Assembly: GCF_031599675.1 (NCBI RefSeq)
Contig: NZ_CP134223.1
Location: 1,860,001-1,924,000 of the forward strand
Reading direction: 5' to 3'
DNA length: 64,000 nt
From: Paenibacillus pedocola
GTDB lineage: Bacteria > Bacillota > Bacilli > Paenibacillales > Paenibacillaceae
The position numbers were made by a program, and so were the translations under genes. Below, one piece after another: positions 1 to 11,340 of the stretch. The first letter of the stretch is position 1, and every line of letters begins with the position of its first letter. Below the pieces are notes generated by a model. It worked only from the letters and a program-made list of their open reading frames with translations, did no database searches and was not told the DNA's origin.

Positions 1-829
1 CCTCGAACAGGCCGGGGTGGATTACAAGACTATCGTAACCTGGGAGGATTTCAAGAAGGCCGGCATCCAGGTATATGAAAAAACCGGCAAATATATGGGC
101 ACCGCCGACACCAGTGCGACCTGGCAGGCTTCTCTGCTCTTAGCGCAGCAGAATTCCGACTTCACCGATGCTGACGGGAAACCGCAGGTCAATACGCCAG
201 AAATGGTAAGAGCGCTGACGATGCTGAAGGATCTGCAGGACAACAATGTAATCTCCACAATTGCCGGCGGACAGCCGGATACAGAAGAAGCTTACGGTGA
301 GTTCAACTCCGGCAACTACGCAACCGCCTTCATGCCGCTGTGGCAAATGTCCCGGTATACCAATTACATGAAGGACCTGAGCGGCAAAATCGCCATCGCT
401 CCGCTTCCTGTTCTTGAAAAAGGGATGCACAGATCGTACGGCGGCGGCGGTACCGGTACGGTGGTCACCAAGACAGCCAAGGATGTACAGCTGGCTAAGG
501 ATTTTATCGCCTATGCCAAACTGTCGCTGGATGCGAACATTGAAATCTGGAACACGCTCGGTTTTGACCCGATCAATATGAGTGTCTGGGATATGAAAGA
601 GGTAACCCATAATCCGGACAATCAATTCGTCAAATATTTTGTAAACAACCCGTTTGATGTGCTGAATGAAATCCGGGAGGAAATTAATCTGATTAGATCC
701 ACCTCTGCTTCGCCGACGATCAACAATGTGCTGTGCACCGTAACCTTAAATGAAATATTCGAGGACGGGAAGGACATACAGAAGGCGCTGGATGATGCCC
801 AGACACAGATTGAACAAGAACTGAAGTAG
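1..829 (+). CDS. Sugar ABC transporter substrate-binding protein, C-terminal part
   Basis: This is the C-terminal ~275 residues of a CUT1-type extracellular solute-binding protein; the reading frame is open from base 2, so the start and lipoprotein signal lie outside the window. Visible family marks are the EEAYGEFNSGNYATAFMPLW segment, typical of the ligand-cleft region, a Gly-rich GGGGTGTVVTK stretch, and a C-terminal helix ending in DAQTQIEQELK. It would bind an oligosaccharide outside the membrane and hand it to the two permeases that follow at 897 and 1797. Because it lies next to arabinofuranosidase genes, an AraN-like role (arabino-oligosaccharide binding) is plausible, but this is inferred from context. 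The 67-bp gap to the permease contains a good AAAGGAG ribosome site. Confidence 0.9.
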   Translation, partial: LEQAGVDYKTIVTWEDFKKAGIQVYEKTGKYMGTADTSATWQASLLLAQQNSDFTDADGKPQVNTPEMVRALTMLKDLQDNNVISTIAGGQPDTEEAYGEFNSGNYATAFMPLWQMSRYTNYMKDLSGKIAIAPLPVLEKGMHRSYGGGGTGTVVTKTAKDVQLAKDFIAYAKLSLDANIEIWNTLGFDPINMSVWDMKEVTHNPDNQFVKYFVNNPFDVLNEIREEINLIRSTSASPTINNVLCTVTLNEIFEDGKDIQKALDDAQTQIEQELK

Positions 830-896
830 TAGCGGGTACGGTTACTTTCAGAGCTGTCCAACCCGTGGGCAGCTCTATTCAAAAGGAGCAGAAGCC

Positions 897-1793
897 ATGA
901 TCAAGAACTTCTTATATTCGCAAAAGGTTGCTCCCTACGTGTTCGTGCTGCCTTTTGTGCTTGTATTCATTATCTTCTGGGTCTATCCGCTGCTGAGTTC
1001 CTTCGGCATGAGCTTTCAGAAGGTGACGCTTGGCCAGGAAGCACATTTTATTGGCGCGGATAACTACACAAAACTGATGGGGGATACTATCTTTTTCAAA
1101 GCGGTACGCAACAGTGCAGTATATATGCTACTGACGCTGGTGATTCTGATCCCGTTCCCGATGCTGTTCGCCGTGCTGATTAATAACAAATCAATGTGGG
1201 CCCGGGAATTTTTCAAATCCGCCTTCTTCTTTCCAGCGCTGACCTCTGTAGTTGTGGCTGGAACCATCTTCCGCCTGATGTTCGGTGAGATGGAAGGCTC
1301 TCTGATCAACAGCATACTGGGTGTGTTTGGTGTAGAGCCGGTGAAATTTCTAAAAGGACAGACTACCGGCTTCATCGCCCTGGTGGCGCTGGCGACCTGG
1401 CGGTGGATGGGTGTGAATATGCTCTATTTCTTATCGGGGCTCAAAAATATTCCGGATGATTACTATGAAGCGGCCTCTATCGACGGAGCTTCCGCCTTCC
1501 AGCGCTTCACCCGTATTACCGTCCCGTTGCTGAAGCCGACGACAATCTATGTGCTGACAATCAGCATTTATGCCGGCCTTGCGATGTTTATTGAGAGCAT
1601 GATGCTGTGGAACGGCAATAACTCCCCGAAAAATATCGGTTTAACCATCGTCGGCTATCTCTACCGGCAGGGGATTGAGAAAAATAATCTGGGATACGCG
1701 GCTGCGGTCGGCATTGTGCTGCTGCTCATCACCATGGTGATAAATCTGACGCAACTCGCCTTCAGCGGCATGTTTAAGAAGGAGGAGGATTAG
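897..1793 (+). CDS. CUT1 sugar ABC transporter permease (MalF/AraP type)
   Basis: The 298-residue integral membrane protein has about six hydrophobic segments, the first at residues ~13-35. The EAA loop that contacts the ATPase reads YYEAASIDGASAFQRFTRIT followed by VPLL, around residues 195-220, as in MalF-type permeases. It starts at ATG 897 behind AAAGGAGCAGAAGCC. The stop lies 3 bp before the start of the partner permease, so the two are translationally coupled. No ATPase gene is nearby; CUT1 systems of Bacillus and Paenibacillus commonly share one MsmX/MsmK-type ATPase encoded elsewhere. Length and loop match the family well; substrate (arabino-oligosaccharides) is inferred from neighbours only. 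Confidence 0.93.
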   Translation: MIKNFLYSQKVAPYVFVLPFVLVFIIFWVYPLLSSFGMSFQKVTLGQEAHFIGADNYTKLMGDTIFFKAVRNSAVYMLLTLVILIPFPMLFAVLINNKSMWAREFFKSAFFFPALTSVVVAGTIFRLMFGEMEGSLINSILGVFGVEPVKFLKGQTTGFIALVALATWRWMGVNMLYFLSGLKNIPDDYYEAASIDGASAFQRFTRITVPLLKPTTIYVLTISIYAGLAMFIESMMLWNGNNSPKNIGLTIVGYLYRQGIEKNNLGYAAAVGIVLLLITMVINLTQLAFSGMFKKEED

Positions 1794-1796
1794 GAG

Positions 1797-2630
1797 ATGA
1801 AGACAGGGAGCATCCGGAAAACCATCCTCTTTGCTTTTTTTAGCGTGCTGTGCCTCCTGATCCTGGTGCCTTTCTATGCGGTGACCATCGCTTCATTTAA
1901 ACCCGGCGAAGATCTGATCCGGTATGGCCTCAACCTCAGATTCAACCTTTCGGCGATGAGCTTTGATAATTTTGTTTTTCTGTTTACCGGGGAGCATGCC
2001 TACTTTACCTGGTTTTTCAATTCGCTGCTGCTGACAGTGGTACAGGTTGTGGTGACGCTGCTGGTCAGTGCCACGGTAGCCTACGGTTTTTCAGCCTATG
2101 AATTCAGGGGCAAAACCTTGCTGTTTATCTGCGTGCTGCTCATTATGATGGTGCCGTTTGAAATTCTGCTGCTGCCGCTGTATACATTAACCTTCAACAT
2201 GGGGCTGATGAACAGCTATTCTGCGATTATTTTGCCGGGTGTGGCCAGCGCAGCGACCATCTTTTTCTTCAGGCAATATTTACGGGGGATTCCGAAGGAA
2301 ATGATCGCTGCCGGCCGTGTGGATGGTGCGAATGAATATGCGATTTATGTACGCCTGATTCTGCCGGTGATGAAGCCGTCCTTTGCGGCGATGGCGATCC
2401 TGAACGGGATGAACAGCTGGAATAATTTCCTTTGGCCGTTTATGGTGCTGAGTGATGAGAACAAGTACACACTGCCGATTGGCCTGAAGACACTGCTTAC
2501 TCCATACGGCAACAACTATGATCTGCTGATTGTCGGCTCGTTTTTCTCCATCCTGCCGATTCTGGCCTTATTCCTCGGCTTTCAGAAGTACTTTATTGAC
2601 GGAATGACGGCAGGTGCGGTGAAGGGATGA
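1797..2630 (+). CDS. CUT1 sugar ABC transporter permease (MalG/AraQ type)
   Basis: This 277-residue membrane protein is the second permease of the importer. The EAA loop reads EMIAAGRVDGANEYAIYVRL followed by ILP, near residues 168-190, and the C-terminus FLGFQKYFIDGMTAGAVKG is the standard MalG-type ending. The gene starts at ATG 1797, with GGAGGAGGATTAGG upstream overlapping the end of the previous gene, and is followed by a strong bidirectional terminator. Together with the upstream gene and the partial binding protein it closes the first transport operon. It probably moves arabinose-containing oligosaccharides, given the arabinofuranosidase genes downstream. Confidence 0.93.
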   Translation: MKTGSIRKTILFAFFSVLCLLILVPFYAVTIASFKPGEDLIRYGLNLRFNLSAMSFDNFVFLFTGEHAYFTWFFNSLLLTVVQVVVTLLVSATVAYGFSAYEFRGKTLLFICVLLIMMVPFEILLLPLYTLTFNMGLMNSYSAIILPGVASAATIFFFRQYLRGIPKEMIAAGRVDGANEYAIYVRLILPVMKPSFAAMAILNGMNSWNNFLWPFMVLSDENKYTLPIGLKTLLTPYGNNYDLLIVGSFFSILPILALFLGFQKYFIDGMTAGAVKG

Positions 2631-2651
2631 GTTCAAATAAATTATCAAACT

Positions 2652-2687
2652 AAAAAGCAAACCTCCATTGCCGGAGGTTTGCTTTTT
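2652..2687. terminator. Bidirectional Rho-independent terminator between convergent genes
   Basis: A perfect 15-bp stem (2652-2666 with 2673-2687) has a 6-nt loop; it begins with A5 and ends with T5, so it works on both strands. It separates the importer operon from the regulator gene that converges on it. Confidence 0.93.
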
Positions 2688-2700
2688 GGTGTATAGAAAG

Positions 2701-3657
2701 CTATTCAATAGATGAAGAGGTGAGGCGGCTGCCCGCTTCTTCAACTTCATGGACGTTGTAGAGTACCCGGGCCAGCAGGTCCTGGCTGTAGTTGCCAAAA
2801 TGCTTACCGTAAATGGTCAGCCCGCGTTTGTTGACCGGCTTGTCGGTAACGGCAATGCGGAAGGTCAGCTCGCTTTTGTAGTCCAGTTTAATATCGTCCA
2901 GTGTAATGTCAGAAATGCGGCAGCCGTCGATGAAGCTTCCTTCATTGTTAATCCGGATCAGCTTAAGCATGCCGTACTGATTCAAGTGAGGCGGCCACCA
3001 GTCAGGATTGAACGTGCCGCGCTGGTCGCCGAAGTCTCCGGGACTGGTCCAGTATCCGATCTCAATCCCGTTCACATAAAAGTACAGGTCGGAAGGATAG
3101 TTGTCGTTGAACCCGGGAGCTTCGGAACCGATTTCCATAGAGAACTGAATCTCACGGAAGGTCTGGTTTGCCTTCAGATAGTTCGGAATGCGGTATTCCA
3201 GGAAACCTTCCGCCATCCAGATAATCTCTGAATCAATCCGCTGAGGATCGGCGAAGTAACGGGGCTCGTCGAAGTCACCGATAATGCTGTCTTTGGTAGC
3301 CAGACCACAGGTTGGAACTGCCTGATAGTTGCTGTAATGCCCAACCTGGATTTCAACCTCATAAAGGTTGTCGACATCCTTGCTGCGCAGATCGACCATC
3401 AGTTTATCCTTATTTAAGTAACATACCTTCTGGATGCCGTGTTTGCCTACTGAAGTATTGATTTCGATGAGGCCGCTTTCCTCCAGCTTCTTAATATGCA
3501 TGGTGATGGCGCCATTGCTGAGATTCAGCTTCTTGGCAATTTCATTCAGGTTAAGTGCCTGATTAGTGGCTAGTAATTCCAGAATTTGAATCCGGATTTC
3601 AGAGCTAAGCGCTTTGAAAATTTCAATGCCACTCATTAAATCTTTGATATAAATCAT
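2701..3657 (-). CDS. ArsR-type winged-helix regulator with a large C-terminal domain
   Basis: The 318-residue protein has an N-terminal ArsR-like winged helix (residues ~8-80: FKALSSEIRIQILELL, then LNEIAKKLNLSNGAITMHIK as the recognition helix). It continues with ~230 residues of mostly beta-rich sequence, starting around VEIQVGHYSNYQAVPTCGLA. Ordinary ArsR repressors are ~100 residues, so two thirds of this protein is extra. The extra domain contains many aromatics and Asp/Asn (for example FNPDWWPPHLNQYG), which would suit a sugar-binding jelly-roll sensor, though that is inference. No metal-binding CxC motif is seen in the helix usually used by metal-sensing ArsR proteins. It is divergent from the abfA-type gene at ~3995 and probably controls it and the flanking transport operons. 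The start at ATG 3657 has only a weak ribosome site. Confidence 0.85.
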   Translation of the reverse strand: MIYIKDLMSGIEIFKALSSEIRIQILELLATNQALNLNEIAKKLNLSNGAITMHIKKLEESGLIEINTSVGKHGIQKVCYLNKDKLMVDLRSKDVDNLYEVEIQVGHYSNYQAVPTCGLATKDSIIGDFDEPRYFADPQRIDSEIIWMAEGFLEYRIPNYLKANQTFREIQFSMEIGSEAPGFNDNYPSDLYFYVNGIEIGYWTSPGDFGDQRGTFNPDWWPPHLNQYGMLKLIRINNEGSFIDGCRISDITLDDIKLDYKSELTFRIAVTDKPVNKRGLTIYGKHFGNYSQDLLARVLYNVHEVEEAGSRLTSSSIE

Positions 3658-5542
<1,885 letters not shown>

Positions 5543-5631
5543 CCCGTCCGGAACTAAGCTAGAGTTAATTGTTTGCAAAAACATTTTTGTAGATGATTTA
5601 CTAATTTTTAATCATTTAGGAGGAGAAAGTA

Positions 5632-6876
5632 TTGAATAAAAAGTGGGGTTTATCAGCATTAGCACTTGTTCTATCCTTATCTACGGTATTGGCGGGCTGC
5701 GGGAACGATGACAAAAAGACAATTACGTTCTGGACGCCGCTGACAGGTGATGACGGTGCTTATATGGATCAGTTGGTCAAAGACTATAATGCAACTAATC
5801 CGGAAATTAAAGTGAAGCATGTCATTACAGCAGATATGTATACAAAGGTTTCCACCGTGCTCAACTCCGGTAAAGGCGTGCCAGACCTGGCAATTATCCA
5901 CGCTGACCGTGTACCGGGCTTTGTAAAGCAAGGTCAATTGGAGCCTATGACTGCCGTAACTTCAGCGCAGCCTGAAATCAAGGAAGAAAACTACCTGCCG
6001 CAGGCATGGAATACAGGAAATATTGACGGAACCCAGTACACTGTACCGCTCGATATCCACAGTAACGTAATGTACTACAATAAAGATTTGCTCAAGAAGT
6101 ATGGAGTGGAATCCTTCCTTGACGATAACGTGGTAACTATTGATGAAATGCTCTCCCTGCAGGGAAAATTGGATGAAGGCGATTATGTTGTCAATGATGC
6201 CTTACTTGGCTGGGTTATTCTGGGACAAATTCAGAACCTTGGCGGAGATATCCAGGAGAACGGCAAACCTGCTGTAAATACACCGGTTATGAAGGAAGCC
6301 TTTGAAGATGTTAAAAAAATCAACGATGCCGGCCTGATGACACCGTTTGGTGAAGACGGCTACCTGATGTTCCAATCCGGGAACGTATTGTTCTCCACAG
6401 ACGGTACTTGGAGCTCCACTGCACATGCCAAAGTGGAAGGCCTGAACTTCGGAGTTACCAACGTCTATTCCGCAACACCTGACAAGTTCACTAACAGATC
6501 CTCTTCCCACTTATTCGCAATGCTGAAGAACAAAAACAGATCTGAAGAAAAAGTAGCCGGAATCGGCGCCTTCCTTGAGTTCATCCGTGAGAATTCCATG
6601 GAATGGGCGAAAGCAGGACAGACTGTAGCAAGTAAACAGGTTATCGAGAACCCTGAATATAAGAACTACATGCAATCCTTCTTCACCTCCGATGAAAAAG
6701 AAATCCAATCCCTGTACATCTACACTTATGAATACTACCCGTACATTGCAGAAGCCGTTGATACCTATTGCGGAGATATCGTCCGCGGCAATGTAGATAT
6801 CGATGAAACGCTGGCTACCATGCAGAAATTCGTAGAAGACAAAATTGCCGAAGGAACAAGCGGCGAAGCGAAGTAA
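5632..6876 (+). CDS. Sugar ABC transporter substrate-binding lipoprotein
   Basis: This 414-residue lipoprotein has a short lysine-containing N-terminus, a hydrophobic helix and the lipobox LAGC with lipidated Cys23, so it is anchored on the outer face of the membrane. The body (TITFWTPLTGDDGAYMDQLV onward) is a CUT1-type binding protein (SBP family 1). It starts at TTG 5632, seven bases behind AGGAGGAGAAAG. Permeases at ~6956 and 7889 and two GH51 enzymes on either side suggest it binds arabinose- or xylose-containing oligosaccharides. A hairpin right after the gene (6902-6929) may keep its transcript more abundant than those of the permeases. Confidence 0.95.
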   Translation: MNKKWGLSALALVLSLSTVLAGCGNDDKKTITFWTPLTGDDGAYMDQLVKDYNATNPEIKVKHVITADMYTKVSTVLNSGKGVPDLAIIHADRVPGFVKQGQLEPMTAVTSAQPEIKEENYLPQAWNTGNIDGTQYTVPLDIHSNVMYYNKDLLKKYGVESFLDDNVVTIDEMLSLQGKLDEGDYVVNDALLGWVILGQIQNLGGDIQENGKPAVNTPVMKEAFEDVKKINDAGLMTPFGEDGYLMFQSGNVLFSTDGTWSSTAHAKVEGLNFGVTNVYSATPDKFTNRSSSHLFAMLKNKNRSEEKVAGIGAFLEFIRENSMEWAKAGQTVASKQVIENPEYKNYMQSFFTSDEKEIQSLYIYTYEYYPYIAEAVDTYCGDIVRGNVDIDETLATMQKFVEDKIAEGTSGEAK

Positions 6877-6901
6877 AACGTAAGGGGAAATGATTGTATA
6901 G

Positions 6902-6929
6902 AGCAATGTGCCATTCATGGCACATTGCT
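6902..6929 (+). promoter_or_regulatory. Intercistronic hairpin after binding-protein gene
   Basis: An 11-bp perfect stem (6902-6912 with 6919-6929) has loop ATTCAT and no following T-tract. It lies between the binding protein and its permease. Such hairpins usually protect the upstream mRNA 3' end or partly stop transcription, giving more binding protein than permease. It also covers the in-frame GTG at 6908, arguing against that as a start. Confidence 0.75.
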
Positions 6930-6955
6930 TTATGCCAAAGGAGAAAAGATTGCCT

Positions 6956-7834
6956 ATGAAAAAGAAACTAAATTTGGCGCCTGTTTTCTTTGTAGGTCCA
7001 CATGTCATCTTATTCATTGTATTTATTTTACTGCCGACAATATACGGGATTTATGCGTCGTTCACCAAATGGAATCTGATGAATGATCCGGTCTGGGTTG
7101 GCCTCGACAATTACAAGACCATTCTTTTTGATAATGGATCTACCTTTCATACGCAGTTTAACAACGGCCTGAAGAATACGCTGTTATTCGTTGTCCTCAG
7201 TGTACCGCTGCTAATTGTGCTCCCGCTGCTGATTGCAGTTGCGCTAGAACACAAGAAAGTGAAGGGGAAAAGCTTGATTCAGGCGATTCTGTATGTTCCG
7301 GGCCTGATTTCCATCTCGGCGGGAGCTTTGATCTGGCTGCTGCTCTTCAACAAACAGCTAGGGATGGCCGGCAATGTATTCGGTTCCGATGTATCCTGGC
7401 CGACCCACCAGCCTTATGCCTGGATTCTGATTATTATCATTACGATCTGGGGCGGCGTCGGGGGCAACCTGATTATTTACCGTGCTTCGATCAGCGGTGT
7501 AGCCCAGGATCTATATGAATCGGCAGAAATGGACGGAGCAGGACCGATCCGCAGATTTGCGAGTATCACTTTGCCTTCGATTCGTTTCCCGCTCGTCTAT
7601 ACCTTTGTTATGACTACTGCAGGAGCCTTTAACGTCTTCGGCCAGCCGCTTATGATGACAGACGGCGGTCCGCGCCAGAGCACGCATGTACTGATGATGT
7701 ATATCCGCCAGCTCGCATTCGGTAACGGCGAGTCTATTGCGGGGATGGCTTCGGCGATGGCGGTACTCTTGGGACTGGTTATTTTGCTTATTTCAGCCCT
7801 CCAGTATTATGTGATGAACCGGAATGCAGCGTAG
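6956..7834 (+). CDS. CUT1 sugar ABC transporter permease (MalF type)
   Basis: This ~292-residue membrane protein begins MKKKLNLAPVFFVGPHV and has about six hydrophobic helices. The EAA loop is LYESAEMDGAGPIRRFASIT at residues ~188-207. The reading frame is open back to a GTG at 6908, but that codon sits inside a hairpin. AAAGGAG (6937-6943) serves either TTG 6950 or ATG 6956; I chose the ATG, though the TTG has the better spacing. It pairs with the permease at 7889 and the binding protein at 5632. Substrate is inferred from the arabinofuranosidases in the same cluster. Confidence 0.92.
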   Translation: MKKKLNLAPVFFVGPHVILFIVFILLPTIYGIYASFTKWNLMNDPVWVGLDNYKTILFDNGSTFHTQFNNGLKNTLLFVVLSVPLLIVLPLLIAVALEHKKVKGKSLIQAILYVPGLISISAGALIWLLLFNKQLGMAGNVFGSDVSWPTHQPYAWILIIIITIWGGVGGNLIIYRASISGVAQDLYESAEMDGAGPIRRFASITLPSIRFPLVYTFVMTTAGAFNVFGQPLMMTDGGPRQSTHVLMMYIRQLAFGNGESIAGMASAMAVLLGLVILLISALQYYVMNRNAA

Positions 7835-7888
7835 TCTTGGATAAGACTATGGATCAAGCAGCGAAATTGAAAAGGCAGGTGTACCCGC

Positions 7889-8803
7889 ATGGCAAACCAA
7901 ATGGCTGGGCAATTGGATAAAGGTCCGCTTGTAAAGGGACAGCATGTAGACAAAAGAAAAGGATCAGGCATTAGCATCTCAAAATATATCTCTTATCTGT
8001 TCCTGATTATACTGTGTGTAATTTGGATCGTCCCTGTCGTCTTCGGCATCACAACTTCCTTCCGGTCACAGACCGAGGTTGTCAGCTCAGGGTTCAGAAT
8101 GTTTCCGAAAGAATGGATCCTTGAAAACTATGTAGCGATTTTGGAGAACACTTCAACGGCTCCTATCCTGCGTTGGCTCATGAACTCTTTGTTTATAGCA
8201 ACAATGCATACCCTGCTCGTAGTTATTGTGATCTCCATAACCGGTTACGGCTACTCCCGCATGAAGTTCAAAGGAAGAGATACACTCTTTTTCACCCTGC
8301 TGGGTATTTCCTTTTTCCCGGGTGTCGTGAACCTGATTCCTTCCTACAAAATCATTGATGCTCTAGGCTGGGTTAACACCTCCTGGGCGATGATTATTCC
8401 CGGACTGGCTGGTATGGGAAATCTATTCCTGGTCCGGCAATTTATGAATGGTATTCCAAAGGAACTCGATGAATCGGCTCATGTGGATGGTGCAGGCCAT
8501 TTCCGTATTTATGCCTCGATCATTGTACCGCTGATGAAACCGATTCTGATTGTATGCGGACTGTTCTCGTTCACCGGATCGTGGAATGACTTCCTCTGGC
8601 CGGTCATCGTATTTACAGATGTAGACAAAATGCCAGTTACAGCGGGACTCTTGCTGCTGCAGGATATTTACGGAAACTACCGGATGATCGGGCAGTTGAT
8701 GGGCTCGGCGATTCTGGCAATTATTCCTACACTGCTGCTGTTCTTGTTCGCACAGAAGTACTTTGTACAATCCATTAATCTGAATTCAGGGATAAAGGGC
8801 TAA
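7889..8803 (+). CDS. CUT1 sugar ABC transporter permease (MalG type)
   Basis: The 304-residue protein has a ~35-residue polar N-terminal extension (MANQMAGQLDKGPLVKGQHV) before the first membrane helix SYLFLIILCVIWIVPVVFGI, longer than usual for a MalG-type permease. The EAA loop is ELDESAHVDGAGHFRIYASI near residues 191-210 and the tail FAQKYFVQSINLNSGIKG is family-typical. It starts at ATG 7889 behind AAAAGGCAGGTG. Its gene is followed after 30 bp by the second GH51 enzyme, so transport and hydrolysis are probably co-transcribed. Confidence 0.93.
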   Translation: MANQMAGQLDKGPLVKGQHVDKRKGSGISISKYISYLFLIILCVIWIVPVVFGITTSFRSQTEVVSSGFRMFPKEWILENYVAILENTSTAPILRWLMNSLFIATMHTLLVVIVISITGYGYSRMKFKGRDTLFFTLLGISFFPGVVNLIPSYKIIDALGWVNTSWAMIIPGLAGMGNLFLVRQFMNGIPKELDESAHVDGAGHFRIYASIIVPLMKPILIVCGLFSFTGSWNDFLWPVIVFTDVDKMPVTAGLLLLQDIYGNYRMIGQLMGSAILAIIPTLLLFLFAQKYFVQSINLNSGIKG

Positions 8804-8833
8804 ATAGAAAGCTTACCCAAGGAGAGAGAAACT

Positions 8834-10312
8834 ATGACTGCAAAGCTTGTAATCAATGCCGATCTTCCTAAAAGTAAAATCAACAAAAATATATACGGGC
8901 ATTTCGCCGAGCATCTGGGCAGATGTATTTATGAAGGCATATGGGTAGGCGAGGATTCGCCGATCCCGAACACGGACGGCATTCGTAATGATGTGGTCGA
9001 AGCGCTGAAAAAGCTGAACATACCGGTGCTGCGCTGGCCGGGCGGCTGTTTTGCCGATGAGTATCACTGGAAAGACGGGATTGGTCCCAAGGAAAGCCGC
9101 AAGCGGATGGTTAATACCCACTGGGGCGGTGTAGTCGAGAACAACCATTTCGGAACGCATGAGTTTTTCCGCCTGTGCGAGCTGCTGGAATGCGAGCCTT
9201 ATATTTGCGGCAACGTCGGCAGCGGTACGGTTCAGGAGATGTCGGAGTGGGTCGAGTATATGACCTTTGACGGCGAATCCCCGATGGCTGCCTGGCGGCA
9301 GGAGAACGGGCAGGAGAAGCCGTGGGCGCTGAAATATTTCGGCGTCGGCAATGAGAACTGGGGCTGCGGCGGCAATATGCGTCCGGAATATTACGCTGAC
9401 TTGTACCGGCGTTATCAGACCTATGTCAGAAACTATGGCGACAACCGGCTCTACAAGATTGCCGGGGGAGCGAATGTTGATGATTATAACTGGACGGAAG
9501 TAGTCATGCGGGAAGCGGGCAAAATGATGGACGGACTCAGCCTGCATTCCTATACCATTCCCGGCAGTTGGGAAGAAAAACGCCAATCGCTCGGGTTCGA
9601 TGAAGCCGAATGGATCGAAACGATGCAGAAATCACTTCACATGGACGAGCTCATTACCCGTCACTCGGCAATTATGGATAAATATGATCCGGAGCAGCGG
9701 GTAGGATTGATTATAGATGAGTGGGGAACCTGGTTCCTGAGCGAACCGGGAACGAATCCCGGATTCCTCTATCAGCAGAACACACTTAGAGATGCGCTGG
9801 TTGCAGGCATCCACCTGAATATTTTCCACAATCACAGCAGCCGGGTGCAGATGACGAACATTGCCCAAATGGTCAATGTGCTGCAGGCGCTGATTCTGAC
9901 AGAAGGCGACAAGCTGCTGCTTACGCCTACCTATCATGTATTTGAGATGTACAAGGTGCACCAGGATAATGAACTGCTGGAGGTTGCGTTCGAGAGCCCG
10001 CTCTACACATACGGCGGGGTTACGATACCGCAGCTTAGCATTTCTGCGTCCCGTGACAAGGAAGGCAAAATCTATGTCTCGATCTGCAACCTGAGCCATG
10101 AGGCTGATGCCAGCCTAAGCTTTGCTGTCAGAGGCACTGGTGCCAGCCGGGTATCCGGACAGATCCTGACGCATGCAGAGCTTGGGGCACATAACACATT
10201 CGAAACACCGGATACTGTAGCGCCTGTTGCCTACGAGCAGGCAGAGCTGAAGGATGGCATTCTGAATTGTACCCTTCCGCCGGCGTCTGTAGTTGTACTT
10301 ACACTGGAATAG
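8834..10312 (+). CDS. abf2: Alpha-L-arabinofuranosidase, GH51 (Abf2/XsaA type)
   Basis: This is the second GH51 enzyme, 492 residues, and clearly a different branch from the one at 3995: its N-terminus reads [20 protein letters not shown] and its pocket contains [16 protein letters not shown]. The acid/base residue is E174 ([11 protein letters not shown]) and the nucleophile E296 (IIDEWGTWF). There is no signal peptide, so it is cytoplasmic. ATG 8834 lies behind AAGGAGAGAGAAACT. It is in line with the transporter upstream and the GH43 enzyme 34 bp downstream. Paired AbfA and Abf2 enzymes in Bacillus differ in preference for branched and linear arabino-oligosaccharides; the same division here is an inference. 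Confidence 0.95.
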   Translation: MTAKLVINADLPKSKINKNIYGHFAEHLGRCIYEGIWVGEDSPIPNTDGIRNDVVEALKKLNIPVLRWPGGCFADEYHWKDGIGPKESRKRMVNTHWGGVVENNHFGTHEFFRLCELLECEPYICGNVGSGTVQEMSEWVEYMTFDGESPMAAWRQENGQEKPWALKYFGVGNENWGCGGNMRPEYYADLYRRYQTYVRNYGDNRLYKIAGGANVDDYNWTEVVMREAGKMMDGLSLHSYTIPGSWEEKRQSLGFDEAEWIETMQKSLHMDELITRHSAIMDKYDPEQRVGLIIDEWGTWFLSEPGTNPGFLYQQNTLRDALVAGIHLNIFHNHSSRVQMTNIAQMVNVLQALILTEGDKLLLTPTYHVFEMYKVHQDNELLEVAFESPLYTYGGVTIPQLSISASRDKEGKIYVSICNLSHEADASLSFAVRGTGASRVSGQILTHAELGAHNTFETPDTVAPVAYEQAELKDGILNCTLPPASVVVLTLE

Positions 10313-10346
10313 GAATCGATCTTTGATAGACCAAAGGAGCAACGAT

Positions 10347-11309
10347 ATGAGCACGAACAAAGAATACAGCAATCCGCTTGTGGAGCAGCGCGCGGATCCT
10401 TGGGTATATAAACACACAGACGGTTATTACTACTTCACCGCTTCCGTACCGGAATACGACCGGATTGAGGTTCGCAGAGCGGAGACGATTGAAGGACTCA
10501 GAGATGCAGCACCGGTTGTTGCCTGGCGCAAATATGAAACGGGACCGCTTAGTGCTAATATCTGGGCTCCCGAAATCCATTATATCGCCGGCAAATGGTA
10601 TATTTATTTCGCTGCAGCCCGGACCACAGAAACCAATGACGGACTGTTCGACCACCGGATGTTTGTGCTGGAGAATGAATCGCCGAACCCGCTGGAAGGC
10701 AGCTGGACCGAGAAGGGCCAGCTGAAGACAGCCTGGGAATCTTTTGCCCTGGATGCAACTACCTTCGAGCATAACGGTGTCCTCTATTATGTATGGGCAC
10801 AGAAGGATCCGGAGATTCCGGGGAATTCCAATCTGTACATTTCTGAAATGAGTAGCCCCTGGACCCTGACCGGACGGCAGACGATGATCGCTACACCGGA
10901 GTATGAATGGGAAAAGATCGGCTTCAGCGTGAATGAAGGAGCAGCCGTGCTGAAAAGAAACGGACGGATCTTTATCAGCTTCTCGGCCAGTGCTACCGAT
11001 TTCAATTACTGCATGGGTCTGCTGACTGCCGATGAGGACAGCGATCTGCTGGATGCCGCCTCCTGGAAGAAGCATCCGGAGCCGGTGTTCAAGACCAGTC
11101 AAGAAACCGGACAATACGGTCCGGGTCATAACAGCTTCACTGTCAATGAGCATGGCGAAGATGTGCTAATCTATCATGCCCGCAATTATAAGGAAATTAC
11201 CGGAGATCCGCTGTATGACCCGAACCGCCACACCCGTGCCCAGGTACTGGGCTGGAACGAAGACGGTACGCCGGATTTCGGCGTACCGGTGAAGGACAGC
11301 CGGAAGTAG
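10347..11309 (+). CDS. Glycoside hydrolase family 43 (arabinosidase/xylosidase)
   Basis: The 320-residue enzyme of the five-bladed propeller GH43 family has D17 in QRADPWVY as the candidate general base. WAPEIHYIAGKWYIYFAA is a family hallmark, and the Glu in SVNEGAAVLKR is the likely general acid. No signal peptide is present, so it acts inside the cell. The frame is open upstream into the previous gene, but AAAGGAGCAACGAT directly precedes ATG 10347, which fixes the start. It is the last gene before a terminator and likely completes removal of arabinose or xylose from imported fragments. Family assignment is secure; exact specificity is not. Confidence 0.9.
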   Translation: MSTNKEYSNPLVEQRADPWVYKHTDGYYYFTASVPEYDRIEVRRAETIEGLRDAAPVVAWRKYETGPLSANIWAPEIHYIAGKWYIYFAAARTTETNDGLFDHRMFVLENESPNPLEGSWTEKGQLKTAWESFALDATTFEHNGVLYYVWAQKDPEIPGNSNLYISEMSSPWTLTGRQTMIATPEYEWEKIGFSVNEGAAVLKRNGRIFISFSASATDFNYCMGLLTADEDSDLLDAASWKKHPEPVFKTSQETGQYGPGHNSFTVNEHGEDVLIYHARNYKEITGDPLYDPNRHTRAQVLGWNEDGTPDFGVPVKDSRK

Positions 11310-11340
11310 GTTTTAGGAAAACAGGACTAATTTATTCAGG

